A stretch of 64,000 nt of DNA from Candidatus Rokuibacteriota bacterium (GTDB taxonomy: Bacteria > Methylomirabilota > Methylomirabilia > Rokubacteriales > CSP1-6). The stretch lies in the NCBI GenBank assembly GCA_003220535.1, contig QHSU01000083.1:1-64000 (forward strand). The letters are read 5' to 3'. Both the position numbers and the translations under genes were made by a program. Under the pieces are notes generated by a model that searched no databases, was not told the origin of the DNA, and saw only the letters and a list, made by a program, of their open reading frames with translations. Positions 1-7,411 of the stretch are shown one piece after another. Every line of letters begins with the position of its first letter. Within the stretch, counting starts at the first letter, position 1.

Positions 1-688
1 CCGGTTCGCCCTCCGATCCGACGCACAACCCGCGTCACCACCTTGTGGGTGATTCGCTGGCCGGCCGCCGTCACGAAGAGCGGTGCCTCCGGTCCTGCTT
101 CTAGTCTGCTGGCCAGGTACGCCTTCAGCATCCTCTGCGCTGGCTTCGGCAGGCTGATCACGCGATCTTTGTTGCCCTTGCCCAGGACGTGGAGCGTCGC
201 CGCCGTCGGCGAGAAATCCCCCACGCTGAGCCCGACCCCTCACCGCGCCGCAACCCCGCGTACACCAGCACGCCGAGGATCGCAGCATCGCGCGACTTGG
301 ACTCGGCCCGAACCGCCGCCGCAAGGATCTCCCAGTCCACAACGTGGGGCAGCGGGCGGCGCTTGCGTGGTAGCTCCATCTCCGCCAACGGGTTGGTCTT
401 TGCGTGGCCGCGCTTCACCAGCCACACGCCGAAGCGGTTCAGCGATACCAACCGCCGCTGCACCGTCGCCGTGGCCCACCCCTGCTCCGCCATGTAGTAC
501 TGGTAGTCCCTCACGTTTCCCATCGAGAGCGCACCCAACAAGTCCTGACTCACCAGCCCCCACCGCGATTGACTGCGCAAGAACTCAGTGAACTGCCGAA
601 AGTCGCTCCGGTACGACGTCACCGTCTGCGGCGAGAGTCGCCGCTCGACCTCGCAGTACAGCAGAAACTTCTGGTGCACGCCACTCAA
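1..688 (-). CDS. Tyrosine recombinase (XerC/XerD-like integrase), frameshifted and cut by the window edge
   Basis: A site-specific recombinase of the phage-integrase family. The N-terminal SAM-like, core-binding region is clear (LSPQTVTSYRSDFRQF, then NVRDYQYYMAEQGWATATVQRR), followed by the start of the catalytic domain (VLVYAGLRRGE, containing the first catalytic Arg). Just after GLRRGE, near position 240, the frame breaks; in the adjacent frame conserved sequence resumes (VGLSVGDFSPTAATLHVLGK, GKGNKDRVISLP) and runs to the window edge. A single missing base would explain this, so it is either a recent pseudogene or an assembly indel. The distal catalytic His/Arg/Tyr lie outside the window. 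I place the start at TTG 688, which has GGAG upstream; the open frame extends to 952 but would cover a palindrome and another gene. Confidence 0.75.
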
Positions 689-746
689 GGTCTTCGTCTC
701 CTTCCTGACAGACCGCCCGATCCCTGGTCTCCTGCAACCACCGAAG

Positions 747-777
747 TCGAAAGCCTGGGCCAAGCCCAGGCTTTCGA
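747..777. repeat. Perfect 14-bp inverted repeat upstream of the recombinase
   Basis: Positions 747-760 (TCGAAAGCCTGGGC) and 764-777 are exact reverse complements around a 3-nt spacer. No T-tract follows on either strand, so it is not a typical intrinsic terminator. It lies about 60 bp upstream of the chosen recombinase start and could be an operator or a recombination-related site. Confidence 0.6.
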
Positions 778-930
778 GCATTGGAGCACCCTTCACAGCC
801 CCCGTCGCCCCATAGAAGCGGCGCTGGCTTATTTCAACGGGCGTGCAGATCATCGGCTCCAGGTTCTGACGGAAGAAGGCGTTCATACGGGGCTCAGGAC
901 AGCCAGGGAGGGACGTTTTGTGATGCTCTT

Positions 931-1095
931 CTATCGGCGCGGGGCTCTCCAAAAAGTGGAGATCACGGCCGCTATCACGATGACCACAAGGCCGATGGCG
1001 CGCAGGAGCGCATCGCCGGCTCGATCCCCGTTGATGAACAGCCCCAGCCCAACCAGTCCAATCGAGATGGGGACGAGGATCCGTGCCCAGCGCAT
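931..1095 (-). CDS. Small two-helix membrane protein (54 aa), unknown function
   Basis: The reading frame starts ATG at 1095 and encodes two hydrophobic stretches (about residues 5-20, ILVPISIGLVGLGLF, and 32-48, AIGLVVIVIAAVISTFW) separated by a short charged loop (NGDRAGD), ending in a basic tail (RAPRR). That gives a typical small integral membrane protein. It is the last of three tightly packed minus-strand small genes (1529 to 931) and follows the proline-rich ORF by 9 nt. No family is recognised; a holin-like or accessory-element role is possible but not shown. Confidence 0.5.
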   Translation of the reverse strand: MRWARILVPISIGLVGLGLFINGDRAGDALLRAIGLVVIVIAAVISTFWRAPRR

Positions 1096-1104
1096 ATCGT
1101 CATC

Positions 1105-1272
1105 TCAGCGCGGCTTCGGCGGTGCCGGTCGAGGGGGCCGTGGCGAGCGAGGCGGACGTGCCGGCTTCGGCACCGCTGGAGCCGTGGCAGTCCTGCCGCG
1201 CGACTGCCGGATCACTGAATGATTTGGTCCGCCCGGATCAGCAGCGATTGCTGGATCGTCAGTCCTACTCAC
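1105..1272 (-). CDS. Small proline/arginine-rich protein (55 aa), unknown
   Basis: This frame starts with GTG at 1272, which overlaps the upstream gene's stop in a GTGA arrangement, suggesting translational coupling. The C-terminal half is strongly proline- and arginine-rich (APAVPKPARPPRSPRPP and onward), as in disordered, nucleic-acid-binding or surface tails. There is no known domain. Biased composition in GC-rich DNA can also arise by chance, so the main support is the coupled start and position in a small-gene string. Confidence 0.35.
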   Translation of the reverse strand: MSRTDDPAIAADPGGPNHSVIRQSRGRTATAPAVPKPARPPRSPRPPRPAPPKPR

Positions 1273-1529
1273 CGGGCAGCACCCAGGTAAATCGACATGA
1301 AGCGCTCGCGCTCCGATTCCAAAGTCTTTCGTCTGTCACGTTCGAGAGTTGTCTTCACTCGGTGGCCCGAACTAGTCAGGCATGCCTCGTAGTACCGCCT
1401 GAGCCCGTCGATGCCACCTGTCGCGAGCGCGCTTTCCGCGTGCTCCTTCAGCTTCCAACCCGGGATCAAGTCCTTACCACCTTCGTATATATCCAGAACG
1501 ACCGCCAGCATCGCCGCCCCTCTGTCCAT
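1269..1529 (-). CDS. Hypothetical protein (86 aa)
   Basis: A small soluble protein starting at ATG 1529, chosen because GGAGGG lies 6 nt upstream; an in-frame ATG at 1562 has no such site. The sequence is rich in charged residues, with a helical C-terminal half (KTTLERDRRKTLESERERF). No family is recognised. Its stop overlaps the GTG of the next small ORF, so 1529-931 reads as one short operon next to the recombinase. Confidence 0.5.
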   Translation of the reverse strand: MDRGAAMLAVVLDIYEGGKDLIPGWKLKEHAESALATGGIDGLRRYYEACLTSSGHRVKTTLERDRRKTLESERERFMSIYLGAAR

Positions 1530-1610
1530 TTCAACCCTCCTAGTCTTCTCGACATCCCGCACCCATCCTCTCCCGAGGGGTAGTATGGGCTGATTTTGGA
1601 GAGATAAAAC

Positions 1611-1769
1611 ATGAGTCAGCCTTGGACCTGCGCAAAGTCTGATCAGCCGATTCTCAAGGGCCAGCCCTTCACGACAACTATCGTCCCGGGCGGTCGCCCA
1701 ACCGAGGCGTCGTCTCGGGAAGGTCCTGGTTCACAAGAACGAGGAGGATTGCGAGAAGCGCTAATCTAA
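1611..1769 (+). CDS. Small hypothetical protein (52 aa)
   Basis: ATG at 1611 is preceded by GGAGAG at 7-8 nt, a reasonable ribosome-binding site. The product begins MSQPWTCAKSDQPILKG and has no recognisable domain or hydrophobic segment. It stands alone between two minus-strand units; evidence rests only on the start signal and open frame. Confidence 0.3.
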   Translation: MSQPWTCAKSDQPILKGQPFTTTIVPGGRPTEASSREGPGSQERGGLREALI

Positions 1770-2177
1770 TTTAGACGGGTCAATGCGGAGGACGCGGTGG
1801 AGCTGGACGGTGACCACGCCTTCGGCGACTGCGGCTCCCGACGGCCCTAACGGGCGGCGCCAAAGAACCCTTGCCACATGCGAGGCAACCCGTCTACCGA
1901 AGCGGGCCGGGGTACCGCCGCTGCTACGTGCAGCGTCCAGCCCGAGCGGATTCTACATCTCTTGCCGAGGCTCCTGCCAGTCGGCTTGTGGGGCGTTGAG
2001 GAGGTGTGCCGGAGGTGGTGTCTCGATTCGGCTGGCGTCCCGTCTGAAACGTGAGGGCATCTCCGGCGTCACGCTGATCCGCGGGGAGCCCGGTGATCCG
2101 AGCTCCCACTGGCCGCTTCGGCGGACTGGCGGTGCGATCAAGAACGCGCAACCTGCCACCTACGCCCGGCGCGCTCA
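1770..2177. other. Gap without a supported gene
   Basis: Open frames on both strands here (for example 1783-2181 plus and 1953-2159 minus) have arginine/proline-rich translations typical of out-of-frame GC-rich DNA, lack convincing start signals and show no known motif. I see no RNA gene, repeat or clear promoter. Confidence 0.4.
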
Positions 2178-3002
2178 CTAAACCTTTACCGCATCCCCGC
2201 GACGGATCATGCCGCCGCGCTCGACTGTCGCGTAGACACCGACGCTGACCTTGTTGTGTTGGGCCGCCGTGCGCAAGATGCCCGGATCCCGTGGCAGGTC
2301 CCCTTGGGCCAGGGTCGTCATGACACAGCGGATGCAGGGCCCGGTGATGCTCAGGCGAACAGAATCTCCGATGGCGAGCTCGCGGCCAACCCAAGTATTC
2401 TCGACGAAGTCCATCTCACCCGAGGTAGGCGTTACCACGATGTTGGGGCGAAAGCGCGGGATTTCGAAGCGCCCTTGCGGATAGAGTTGGTGGAGCCGGT
2501 CGAGCGTGGCGGTCGTCAGCAGGTGCACCATGGCACAGTCGAAGAACGTCCCCTCGGGGAGAGGGAAGTCGGTGACGGTGTCTCTGTGGTCGAGTCCCTC
2601 CATGTCGGGCCAGTACTCTTCGGCTTTCACTGCTCCAGCGTCGGCGCGCCCGGCGGCATTCAGTGTCACAGTGCGACTGAGCGCTCTCGAGAGGACCTGG
2701 TTGATATTCGCCTGCTGGCTCGTGATCGTGGTTCCATCCGGCAGCGTAATGCGGACCGACGGCACACTCGCCCCGGTGTGCGGAGGCTCGATGAAGGTTG
2801 CGCTGAAGCCGAAGAGCGTCGGCCACTTCCTCGGGTTCTTGGCAGTCGCAGCCTTTCCATCGGCGCTGTCCACCAGGGCGTACGCCCGATCGCCGAGCAG
2901 ACCGCGTTCCGTCACCTCGATAGCGCTGAGCTCCTCTCCGAGCATCGACTTGACCGGATATCGCCACAGCGAAGCCACCGAGCCTTGTGTTGCATTGGGC
3001 AT
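2178..3002 (-). CDS. MOSC domain-containing protein (YcbX/mARC-like)
   Basis: A 274-residue MOSC protein. The N-terminal beta-barrel segment begins SLWRYPVKSMLGEELSAIEV, which matches the MOSC_N opening, and the MOSC domain contains RFEIPRFRPNIVV and the conserved cysteine region GPCIRCVMTT near the C-terminus. MOSC proteins bind a sulfurated molybdenum cofactor and act in sulfur carriage or reduction of N-hydroxylated compounds. Length fits the family. There is no 2Fe-2S ferredoxin domain such as E. coli YcbX carries, so an electron partner must be separate. It is monocistronic here, just outside the small-gene strip. Confidence 0.85.
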   Translation of the reverse strand: MPNATQGSVASLWRYPVKSMLGEELSAIEVTERGLLGDRAYALVDSADGKAATAKNPRKWPTLFGFSATFIEPPHTGASVPSVRITLPDGTTITSQQANINQVLSRALSRTVTLNAAGRADAGAVKAEEYWPDMEGLDHRDTVTDFPLPEGTFFDCAMVHLLTTATLDRLHQLYPQGRFEIPRFRPNIVVTPTSGEMDFVENTWVGRELAIGDSVRLSITGPCIRCVMTTLAQGDLPRDPGILRTAAQHNKVSVGVYATVERGGMIRRGDAVKV

Positions 3003-3146
3003 GTCGTCCTCCTCAACCTATCGGGCGCAGTATGCTCTCCATACAGCCGCCACGCCTGATCTTCCGGTGAGGCTAACCAGTCATGGAACTCAACAATCTA
3101 ACTAAGGCTGGATTCGTGACGTCGCATCGGCGCCGTCGAGCGCGGC

Positions 3147-3326
3147 ATGGCGCACCAGGGCTACGACCTCCAGCTCACGCGGTACGACGCACGCGGCTGG
3201 CGGGCCACGTTCTACACGACCGGCATGGAGCACTCGATGACGAGCGCGACAGCCTCAGCGTGGGAACCCACACCGTGGCCCGCGGTGCAGGGCGCGGTCC
3301 GGGCGGCGCTCCGTGATTCCAGGTAG
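3147..3326 (+). CDS. Hypothetical protein (59 aa)
   Basis: A short frame beginning MAHQGYDLQLTRYDARGWRA with an amphipathic, normal amino-acid composition quite unlike the arginine-rich shadows around it. ATG 3147 is the first start after an in-frame stop at 3117. No domain is recognised. It opens the plus-strand series of small genes that runs to 4766. Confidence 0.45.
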   Translation: MAHQGYDLQLTRYDARGWRATFYTTGMEHSMTSATASAWEPTPWPAVQGAVRAALRDSR

Positions 3327-3334
3327 GGGGTGTG

Positions 3335-3589
3335 ATGTACTCTGGGCCGACCTTTTGGATCAATGTTAGCGGGACGCTCGTGCACCTCAAGTGTTTCGAC
3401 GCGACGAATGTCCGGTTCTGCCAGAAATGTTCCACGCCTGTGGGCAAGTGTCGATGCGGTGCTAATCTGCGCAACGCCCTCGAAAGTCCGAGTCGGCTGA
3501 GTGAACAGGCCGTCTGGTGTACCAAGTGCGGGCAGAAGTATCCCTTCGTCAGTCCGCGTGGCTGTGCGAACGAGATCCTCTTCGTTTGA
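3335..3589 (+). CDS. Small zinc-ribbon-like protein (84 aa)
   Basis: A cysteine-rich small protein: FCQKCSTPVGKCRCG in the middle and WCTKCGQKY further on give paired CxxC knuckles typical of structural zinc ribbons. ATG at 3335 follows the purine run GGTAGGGGG. No transmembrane segment or catalytic domain is visible. Such ribbons in accessory elements often bind nucleic acid or partner proteins, but the role here is unknown. Confidence 0.55.
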   Translation: MYSGPTFWINVSGTLVHLKCFDATNVRFCQKCSTPVGKCRCGANLRNALESPSRLSEQAVWCTKCGQKYPFVSPRGCANEILFV

Positions 3590-3674
3590 GCTGGCGTAGT
3601 CTGGATGGAGAGGCAACCGCCCGCGAAGAAGCCCGACCCCGCGCCGCCGGCCCGTGGCAGAGGGAATGATAGCG

Positions 3675-4010
3675 ATGAGCTGGCAACAACCGTTTAGAGA
3701 GCTAAATCCGAAAGTCGAAGAGCTGATGGTCAAAGTGCTGGAAGAGGGAAAGGGCGCGGGGCCGAGCCCCGAGTGGCAAACGCTCGGAAGCGTCACGCGG
3801 CTCGACTGCCACAATCCCCTCTGTCAACGTGGCGGGGTTGACCTCCATCACACGCTGCGCGAAATGGTCGCTACGCGCCGCGCAGAGTTGGAGACTGTCA
3901 AGATGTGCGGCGGCATCGAAGGGGGCGGGTCCAGTGCCGCTCCACGGCACTGTCTGAATCGCTTCGCGTTCCGCATCTCGCTTGCCTACAAGGCGGAGGG
4001 CGACCCATGA
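3675..4010 (+). CDS. Hypothetical protein (111 aa), Cys/His-containing
   Basis: Begins MSWQQPFRELNPKVEEL; ATG 3675 is favoured over GTG 3654 because GAGGGA sits upstream at proper spacing. A mid-region DCHNPLCQRGGVDLHH and later CGG/HC residues could form a metal site. No family is recognised. The stop overlaps the next ATG (ATGA at 4007), implying coupled translation and a real operon. Confidence 0.5.
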   Translation: MSWQQPFRELNPKVEELMVKVLEEGKGAGPSPEWQTLGSVTRLDCHNPLCQRGGVDLHHTLREMVATRRAELETVKMCGGIEGGGSSAAPRHCLNRFAFRISLAYKAEGDP

Positions 4011-4237
4011 TCGTCGCCATCTACGCCCGCGAGTCCGAGCACTTCTCAGGAGGCCGTCGCATGAAGCTGCTGCGTCCTCGGTGGGGAGGGAGCCCTGGGT
4101 CTTCACACGTCGGCGGCACAAATCCTGGTCGTCGACGCCCATGGAAGTCCGCGCCAATCGGGGGGTCCAGCGAGCCGGTTTTCGGTGGCCGAAAGGAGTA
4201 CCTTTGGGACGGAGCGCCGAACCGGGAGGGCGAATGA
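4007..4237 (+). CDS. Hypothetical protein (76 aa) with recombinase-like N-terminus
   Basis: The first residues, MIVAIYARES, resemble the start of serine recombinases (MxVAIYARxS, whose Ser is the nucleophile), but after about ten residues the similarity ends and the rest is glycine/arginine-rich. It may be a chance match or a remnant of a resolvase. It overlaps both neighbours by ATGA, which supports expression. I do not claim recombinase activity: most of the catalytic domain is absent. Confidence 0.35.
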   Translation: MIVAIYARESEHFSGGRRMKLLRPRWGGSPGSSHVGGTNPGRRRPWKSAPIGGSSEPVFGGRKEYLWDGAPNREGE

Positions 4238-4323
4238 GTACCTACGGCTTGCCGCTGAGTCGAATAAACGCCGCGTATCTCGATCGGGTGGAAGGTAAGG
4301 ATGTCCGCGACGCCACTCACTGA
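4234..4323 (+). CDS. Mini-ORF (29 aa)
   Basis: An ATG at 4234 overlaps the previous stop (ATGA) and encodes MSTYGLPLSRINAAYLDRVE and nine more residues before a stop inside the next gene's start region. It may be a short protein or a device that couples translation of the flanking genes. Confidence 0.3.
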   Translation: MSTYGLPLSRINAAYLDRVEGKDVRDATH

Positions 4324-4552
4324 CAAGAGGCGGTTCTTCGTGATCAACACCGGCGAGTGCTTCATGCCGATGGGCCACTACGACGGCTGCCTGTGCGAGC
4401 ACGGGATCGAGTGCCGGGTTTACCGCGTTGAAGCCGATGGTCGCGAGCACTACGCGACGCGGCCAGTGTGCGCGGTGGGCGGACTATACGGTGCGGACGC
4501 GCTGAGCGAAGAGCACGAAGCCCTGACGCTGATCACGCGAGGGAGGCGCTGA
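4301..4552 (+). CDS. Hypothetical protein (83 aa), cysteine-containing
   Basis: A compact soluble protein beginning MSATPLTDKRRFFVINTGEC, with CLCEHGIECRVYR giving C-x-C and further Cys/His that could bind metal. Composition is normal for a real protein. It overlaps the preceding mini-ORF by 23 nt and is followed after 4 nt by the next gene, so it belongs to the same operon. No family is recognised. Confidence 0.5.
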   Translation: MSATPLTDKRRFFVINTGECFMPMGHYDGCLCEHGIECRVYRVEADGREHYATRPVCAVGGLYGADALSEEHEALTLITRGRR

Positions 4553-4556
4553 AGGG

Positions 4557-4766
4557 ATGACTACACGAACTGATCCTCGCGATGCCACCATCGCCGCTCT
4601 AGCAGCGGCTCTGGAGAATGTCCTGGACACGCCGATGACGGAGTCCGAGCGATTCCAGGGGCGCCCACTCAGCGAGCGTAGAGTTGAATCGAAGCGGCAG
4701 GCGCGCCTCGTTCTCCGCAACCACGGGGAACGGATCAAGGCGGCAAGGGAGGCGCTGAGAGGCTAG
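4557..4766 (+). CDS. Hypothetical helical protein (69 aa)
   Basis: Begins MTTRTDPRDATIAALAAALE and is predicted mostly helical with a basic C-terminus (RLVLRNHGERIKAAREALRG). GGGAGG lies upstream of the start within the preceding gene's end. It closes the plus-strand string of small genes. Phage or plasmid accessory proteins look like this, but no specific match is recognised. Confidence 0.5.
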   Translation: MTTRTDPRDATIAALAAALENVLDTPMTESERFQGRPLSERRVESKRQARLVLRNHGERIKAAREALRG

Positions 4767-4956
4767 ACCCTGGTGGCCGGCGCGCGGCCGAAAAAGTGAG
4801 CCTACGAGCGAAGAGTTACTGCCCCTGCTGATTCTGCTCGGTCCCGCTCGCGTGCGTCGCGCGATGGGGCGCCGCCCACGCGCTCGTGATGGCTGTTCCG
4901 GGAGTCTATGTCAGACCGACCTCCAACGCGAGGTGGTTAGCCTGGCTGCCGTAGAG

Positions 4957-5037
4957 TCACCATGCCCATCGAAGGATCACTCCAACCCCGACCGTACCGA
5001 GGACGCTCAGGGCCAAAGCGATCTGCACACAGATCAT
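4957..5037 (-). CDS. Single-span membrane peptide (26 aa)
   Basis: ATG 5037 follows GAAGAGGAAG and encodes a peptide that is almost entirely one transmembrane helix (QIALALSVLGTVGVGVILRW). It is the third and last gene of the minus-strand set 5657-4957. Small hydrophobic peptides in accessory regions can be holin-like, toxin-like or membrane-protein modulators; nothing here decides. Confidence 0.35.
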   Translation of the reverse strand: MICVQIALALSVLGTVGVGVILRWAW

Positions 5038-5104
5038 CACTTCCTCTTCGGCCCGCGCCGCGCCAGTGGTTCATCGTGTCCTCTGTGGCGCGCCCGGGGG
5101 CGTG

Positions 5105-5275
5105 TCAGCGGGTAGGACCTCGGATCGTTTGCACGTTCATTGGCCTCATGGCCTGCAGATGCAGTTCGATGTTTACGAGCGAGTTCGCGATCCGCTTCAT
5201 GGTCGACATAAGGTCGGCGGTGTCCGCGAAGGCTTTGCTCAAGTTCTGGATCGCTGTTTCAGTCTCCGCGTTCAT
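5105..5275 (-). CDS. Small helical protein (56 aa), unknown
   Basis: ATG 5275 is chosen because GGAGGAG lies just upstream. The sequence MNAETETAIQNLSKAFADTA with following DLMSTMKRIANSLVNIELHL looks like one long amphipathic helix or coiled coil. It overlaps the upstream gene by 17 nt. No family is recognised. Confidence 0.55.
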   Translation of the reverse strand: MNAETETAIQNLSKAFADTADLMSTMKRIANSLVNIELHLQAMRPMNVQTIRGPTR

Positions 5276-5657
5276 GTGGTCTCCTCCGTCGCGTTCTACC
5301 CGGAGCACTGTCGCTGCGCGACCTTGACGGCGATGTCGACGGCGACCGCGTCTGGGTGACGTGCGGCTCAGCGATCAGCCGGAGGTGTGGCGTCGGCACC
5401 CGACGGGCGAGGTACACCTCGTTAGTCCAGATCTGATAACACGGGACGTGCAACCGCATGGGCATGGCGTCGCCAGCCTTCCTGGTGTTGACGCCCTCCT
5501 CCATCACAAACTGCACCTTTGTGACAGTCCATCCGCAGGCGTCGCACGTCTCCCCGTTGCCTGGACCACCCCGAAATCGCCCGATGTCGCTATGCGGTAG
5601 GCGCCCGTCCCGCAGTTTGCGCCTGATGAGAAGACGGAGGGCTTCTTGGTCGTCCAT
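5259..5657 (-). CDS. Hypothetical protein (132 aa) with CDACGW motif
   Basis: A soluble protein whose N-terminal two thirds look well folded (DDQEALRLLIRRKLRDG, then ETCDACGWTVTKVQFVMEEG) and whose C-terminus is a low-complexity Ser/Arg tail. The CxxC and a later HVPCYQIW could form a zinc site; similar CxxC...HxxC layouts occur in small proteins elsewhere in the window (53853-54041). It starts the minus-strand trio. Function unknown. Confidence 0.5.
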   Translation of the reverse strand: MDDQEALRLLIRRKLRDGRLPHSDIGRFRGGPGNGETCDACGWTVTKVQFVMEEGVNTRKAGDAMPMRLHVPCYQIWTNEVYLARRVPTPHLRLIAEPHVTQTRSPSTSPSRSRSDSAPGRTRRRRPHERGD

Positions 5658-5750
5658 CGGTGGCCTCTACGAGTACGGTAGCGGAACTGCCAGATTCACC
5701 GGGGTCCCGACGCCGGGAAGCGTCAACCCATAAGGCCAAGGTGCAGGCAC

Positions 5751-6109
5751 ATGAACAGTAGCACGGAGCCCAATCACCCGCCCGAGTTTCGGGCTAGACT
5801 CGCGGCCGTGACCCTGCGCTCAGCCCTCGACCTTCTACTTGGAGCACCGCCGCTGGCGCCGAGCCAGAGAGCGCCGAGCAGCAGCAACAGGCACCGGCTC
5901 TGGAGCCTCAGCCGCAGCAACAGCCGGAGCCTCAGGGCGCGCAGGGCGAACCCTACACGCTCGCAATGCCTGCGCCCGCCTCGCTCTCCGAGGCCGGCGA
6001 GTGGCAGCCGGTGCTGGAGAGCTTCAGCGCCGCCGTGCACGCGGACCGCCTGCCGGCCGCGACGGCTCAACACCTTGCCGACGTATTCGCTCACACCCGC
6101 TCATCGTGA
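5751..6109 (+). pseudogene. Frameshifted remnant resembling a phage scaffolding-type protein
   Basis: The first frame (MNSSTEPNHPPEFRARLAAV) stays open but becomes Ser/Arg junk. From about 5850 the next frame reads EPESAEQQQQAPALEPQPQQ followed by GEPYTLAMPAPASLSEAG, EWQPVLESFSAAVHADRLP and ATAQHLADVF, ending at 6109. A Gln/Pro/Glu-rich linker followed by a helical domain of this kind is usual in tailed-phage scaffold or head-assembly proteins. The downstream frame has no good start, so a frameshift near 5830-5850 is the simplest reading. The family assignment is inference. Confidence 0.35.
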
Positions 6110-6364
6110 GGGACAGGCGTCGGCGAGCCGGGCACTTCAACAGCGGTACTCCTCTCAGAAACCGTGAGAGAACTCGACGACGGAACAGAACCCGGCTTAC
6201 AGGCCTTCTCTGGCGCTTTTCATCGCATGAGGCATGGACCGAGCCTCCTCGTGGCCTGGAGATCCGGGAGTTGCTCGGAGGGTCCTTTGCCGAGGCCGGA
6301 ACGATAGTGACATAATCCGCTCGAAGCCCTTCGGCGAGCCGCCTCGAGGCTGTGCCGAAGCCGC

Positions 6365-6778
6365 ATGAATCGGTCTCGCAACCCACACTTGGGGGATGAC
6401 GTGCCGGCCTCAGACGAGTGGGATCTCGATCACGGCGCCGTTTGGACGGAAGTCGTATCGGACGAGGGCCGGGCTATCACGCTTCGGCACCCCACCAACC
6501 CGTACGTCGACCAGTGGCCGGACGAGAACCCCGATAGCCTTGTCAAGATCGGGGCCGCCTACCTTCGGAAGGTCAGAGACGCCTTCGGTCTGCCTGCTCA
6601 TCTCTTCGATGATCACGAGTTGGAGTTCAGAATGCCGCCATCGGGACTTCCGCTGGCATGGCTTCCGCTCGGCCCCGAGGACAGCCCTGGGCCCGGAGCG
6701 TCCTTTTGGATCAGGCGTTACGAGGATCCGATCAATCATACTGGTCATGCATCGCGCCAATCCCAACCGTGGGCCTAA
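6365..6778 (+). CDS. Hypothetical protein (137 aa)
   Basis: An acidic protein beginning MNRSRNPHLGDDVPASDEWD with plausible secondary structure (NPDSLVKIGAAYLRKVRDAF) and a C-terminal part that may be out of frame (HASRQSQPWA). Composition is normal, so the frame is probably genuine. No domain is recognised. It stands alone after a 255-nt gap that shows no convincing gene. Confidence 0.45.
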   Translation: MNRSRNPHLGDDVPASDEWDLDHGAVWTEVVSDEGRAITLRHPTNPYVDQWPDENPDSLVKIGAAYLRKVRDAFGLPAHLFDDHELEFRMPPSGLPLAWLPLGPEDSPGPGASFWIRRYEDPINHTGHASRQSQPWA

Positions 6779-7102
6779 ACTTCGTGAGCTTCCAGCGCAA
6801 CTTGGCCCCTTTCACAGAGATCCTCGCGCGGCCAGGCTGGATGAAAACGTCCCGCCGCAGGCGGCGCCGTTTCTGGGCGCCACGATCTTCCGGGAGCGCG
6901 GCATCCGCGAAGCAGAAGTAACACCTTTTATGCCTGTCTGGAGCCCTGTGGGCGGCCAATCCGCGGCTCCGGTCGCCGTACACTTTCTGACCAAAGCGTG
7001 TGGTCTCCCATGGCCGGGACTCACCGATTCGGCGACTCGCTTGCCAGGTAATATCCTGACCAGCTCCAGCTTAAGTAGCTAATCCTAAGGGGCATTCTCG
7101 GT
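6779..7102. other. Gap without a supported gene
   Basis: No open frame here has a good start signal or recognisable protein. The 3' end leads directly into the sigma54-type promoter at 7105. An 8-bp inverted repeat (AAGGGGCA at 7087-7094, TGCCCCTT at 7116-7123) brackets that promoter. Confidence 0.4.
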
Positions 7103-7119
7103 GGGGCACGGTATTTGCC
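7103..7119 (+). promoter_or_regulatory. Predicted sigma54 (-24/-12) promoter
   Basis: The sequence GGGCACGGTATTTGC has GG at 7105-7106 and GC at 7117-7118, exactly 10 nt apart, close to the known TGGCACG-N4-TTGC consensus. Transcription would start near 7130, just before the HTH/transglycosylase pair. Confidence 0.6.
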
Positions 7120-7132
7120 CCTTTAGCCGGAC

Positions 7133-7411
7133 ATGGACGGCACGGGTCGAGCGACTCCAGCTGGGGACCATGAATCGACCTTGGAAGGGCGTGGCGTCGG
7201 GCGCCCGTCCCTGCTGGGACAGCAGTACGAGGCTCGACTGGCGCTCTGGCTCCGCGAGCAGCCCGATCTCACGAGCGCCGAAATCCTGCGACGCCTCCGC
7301 GTCCGCGGCTATCGAGGCGGCAAGAGCGCGCTCTACGAGCTCGTGAGGCGAATGAGGGTTCAACGGGCCGTGACCGACGGCTCCGTATCAACCCGGGAGC
7401 TCAAACAATGA
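7133..7411 (+). CDS. Small helix-turn-helix protein resembling the IstA (IS21) N-terminus
   Basis: The core RLALWLREQPDLTSAEILRR plus LRVRGYRGGKSALYELVRRM strongly resembles the DNA-binding helix-turn-helix at the start of IS21-family IstA transposases (GYRGGxSxxxxxVRRLR). The transposase catalytic domain is absent, so it is either a decayed insertion sequence or a domesticated DNA-binding protein. The stop overlaps the next ATG (ATGA), which argues for a maintained gene. The predicted transcription start near 7130 leaves almost no leader for ATG 7133; an in-frame TTG in ...STLEGRG (after GGGGA) is an alternative start. Confidence 0.6.
   Translation: MDGTGRATPAGDHESTLEGRGVGRPSLLGQQYEARLALWLREQPDLTSAEILRRLRVRGYRGGKSALYELVRRMRVQRAVTDGSVSTRELKQ

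Noticed and set aside
1924-2394. A 156-residue minus-strand ORF overlapping the MOSC gene
   Set aside because: It is out of frame with the clearly recognised MOSC protein and has the Arg/His/Pro-rich composition of a shadow frame.
6164-6307. A 47-residue plus-strand ORF starting GTG 6164
   Set aside because: Composition is plausible but there is no ribosome-binding site, no overlap with neighbours and no recognisable motif.
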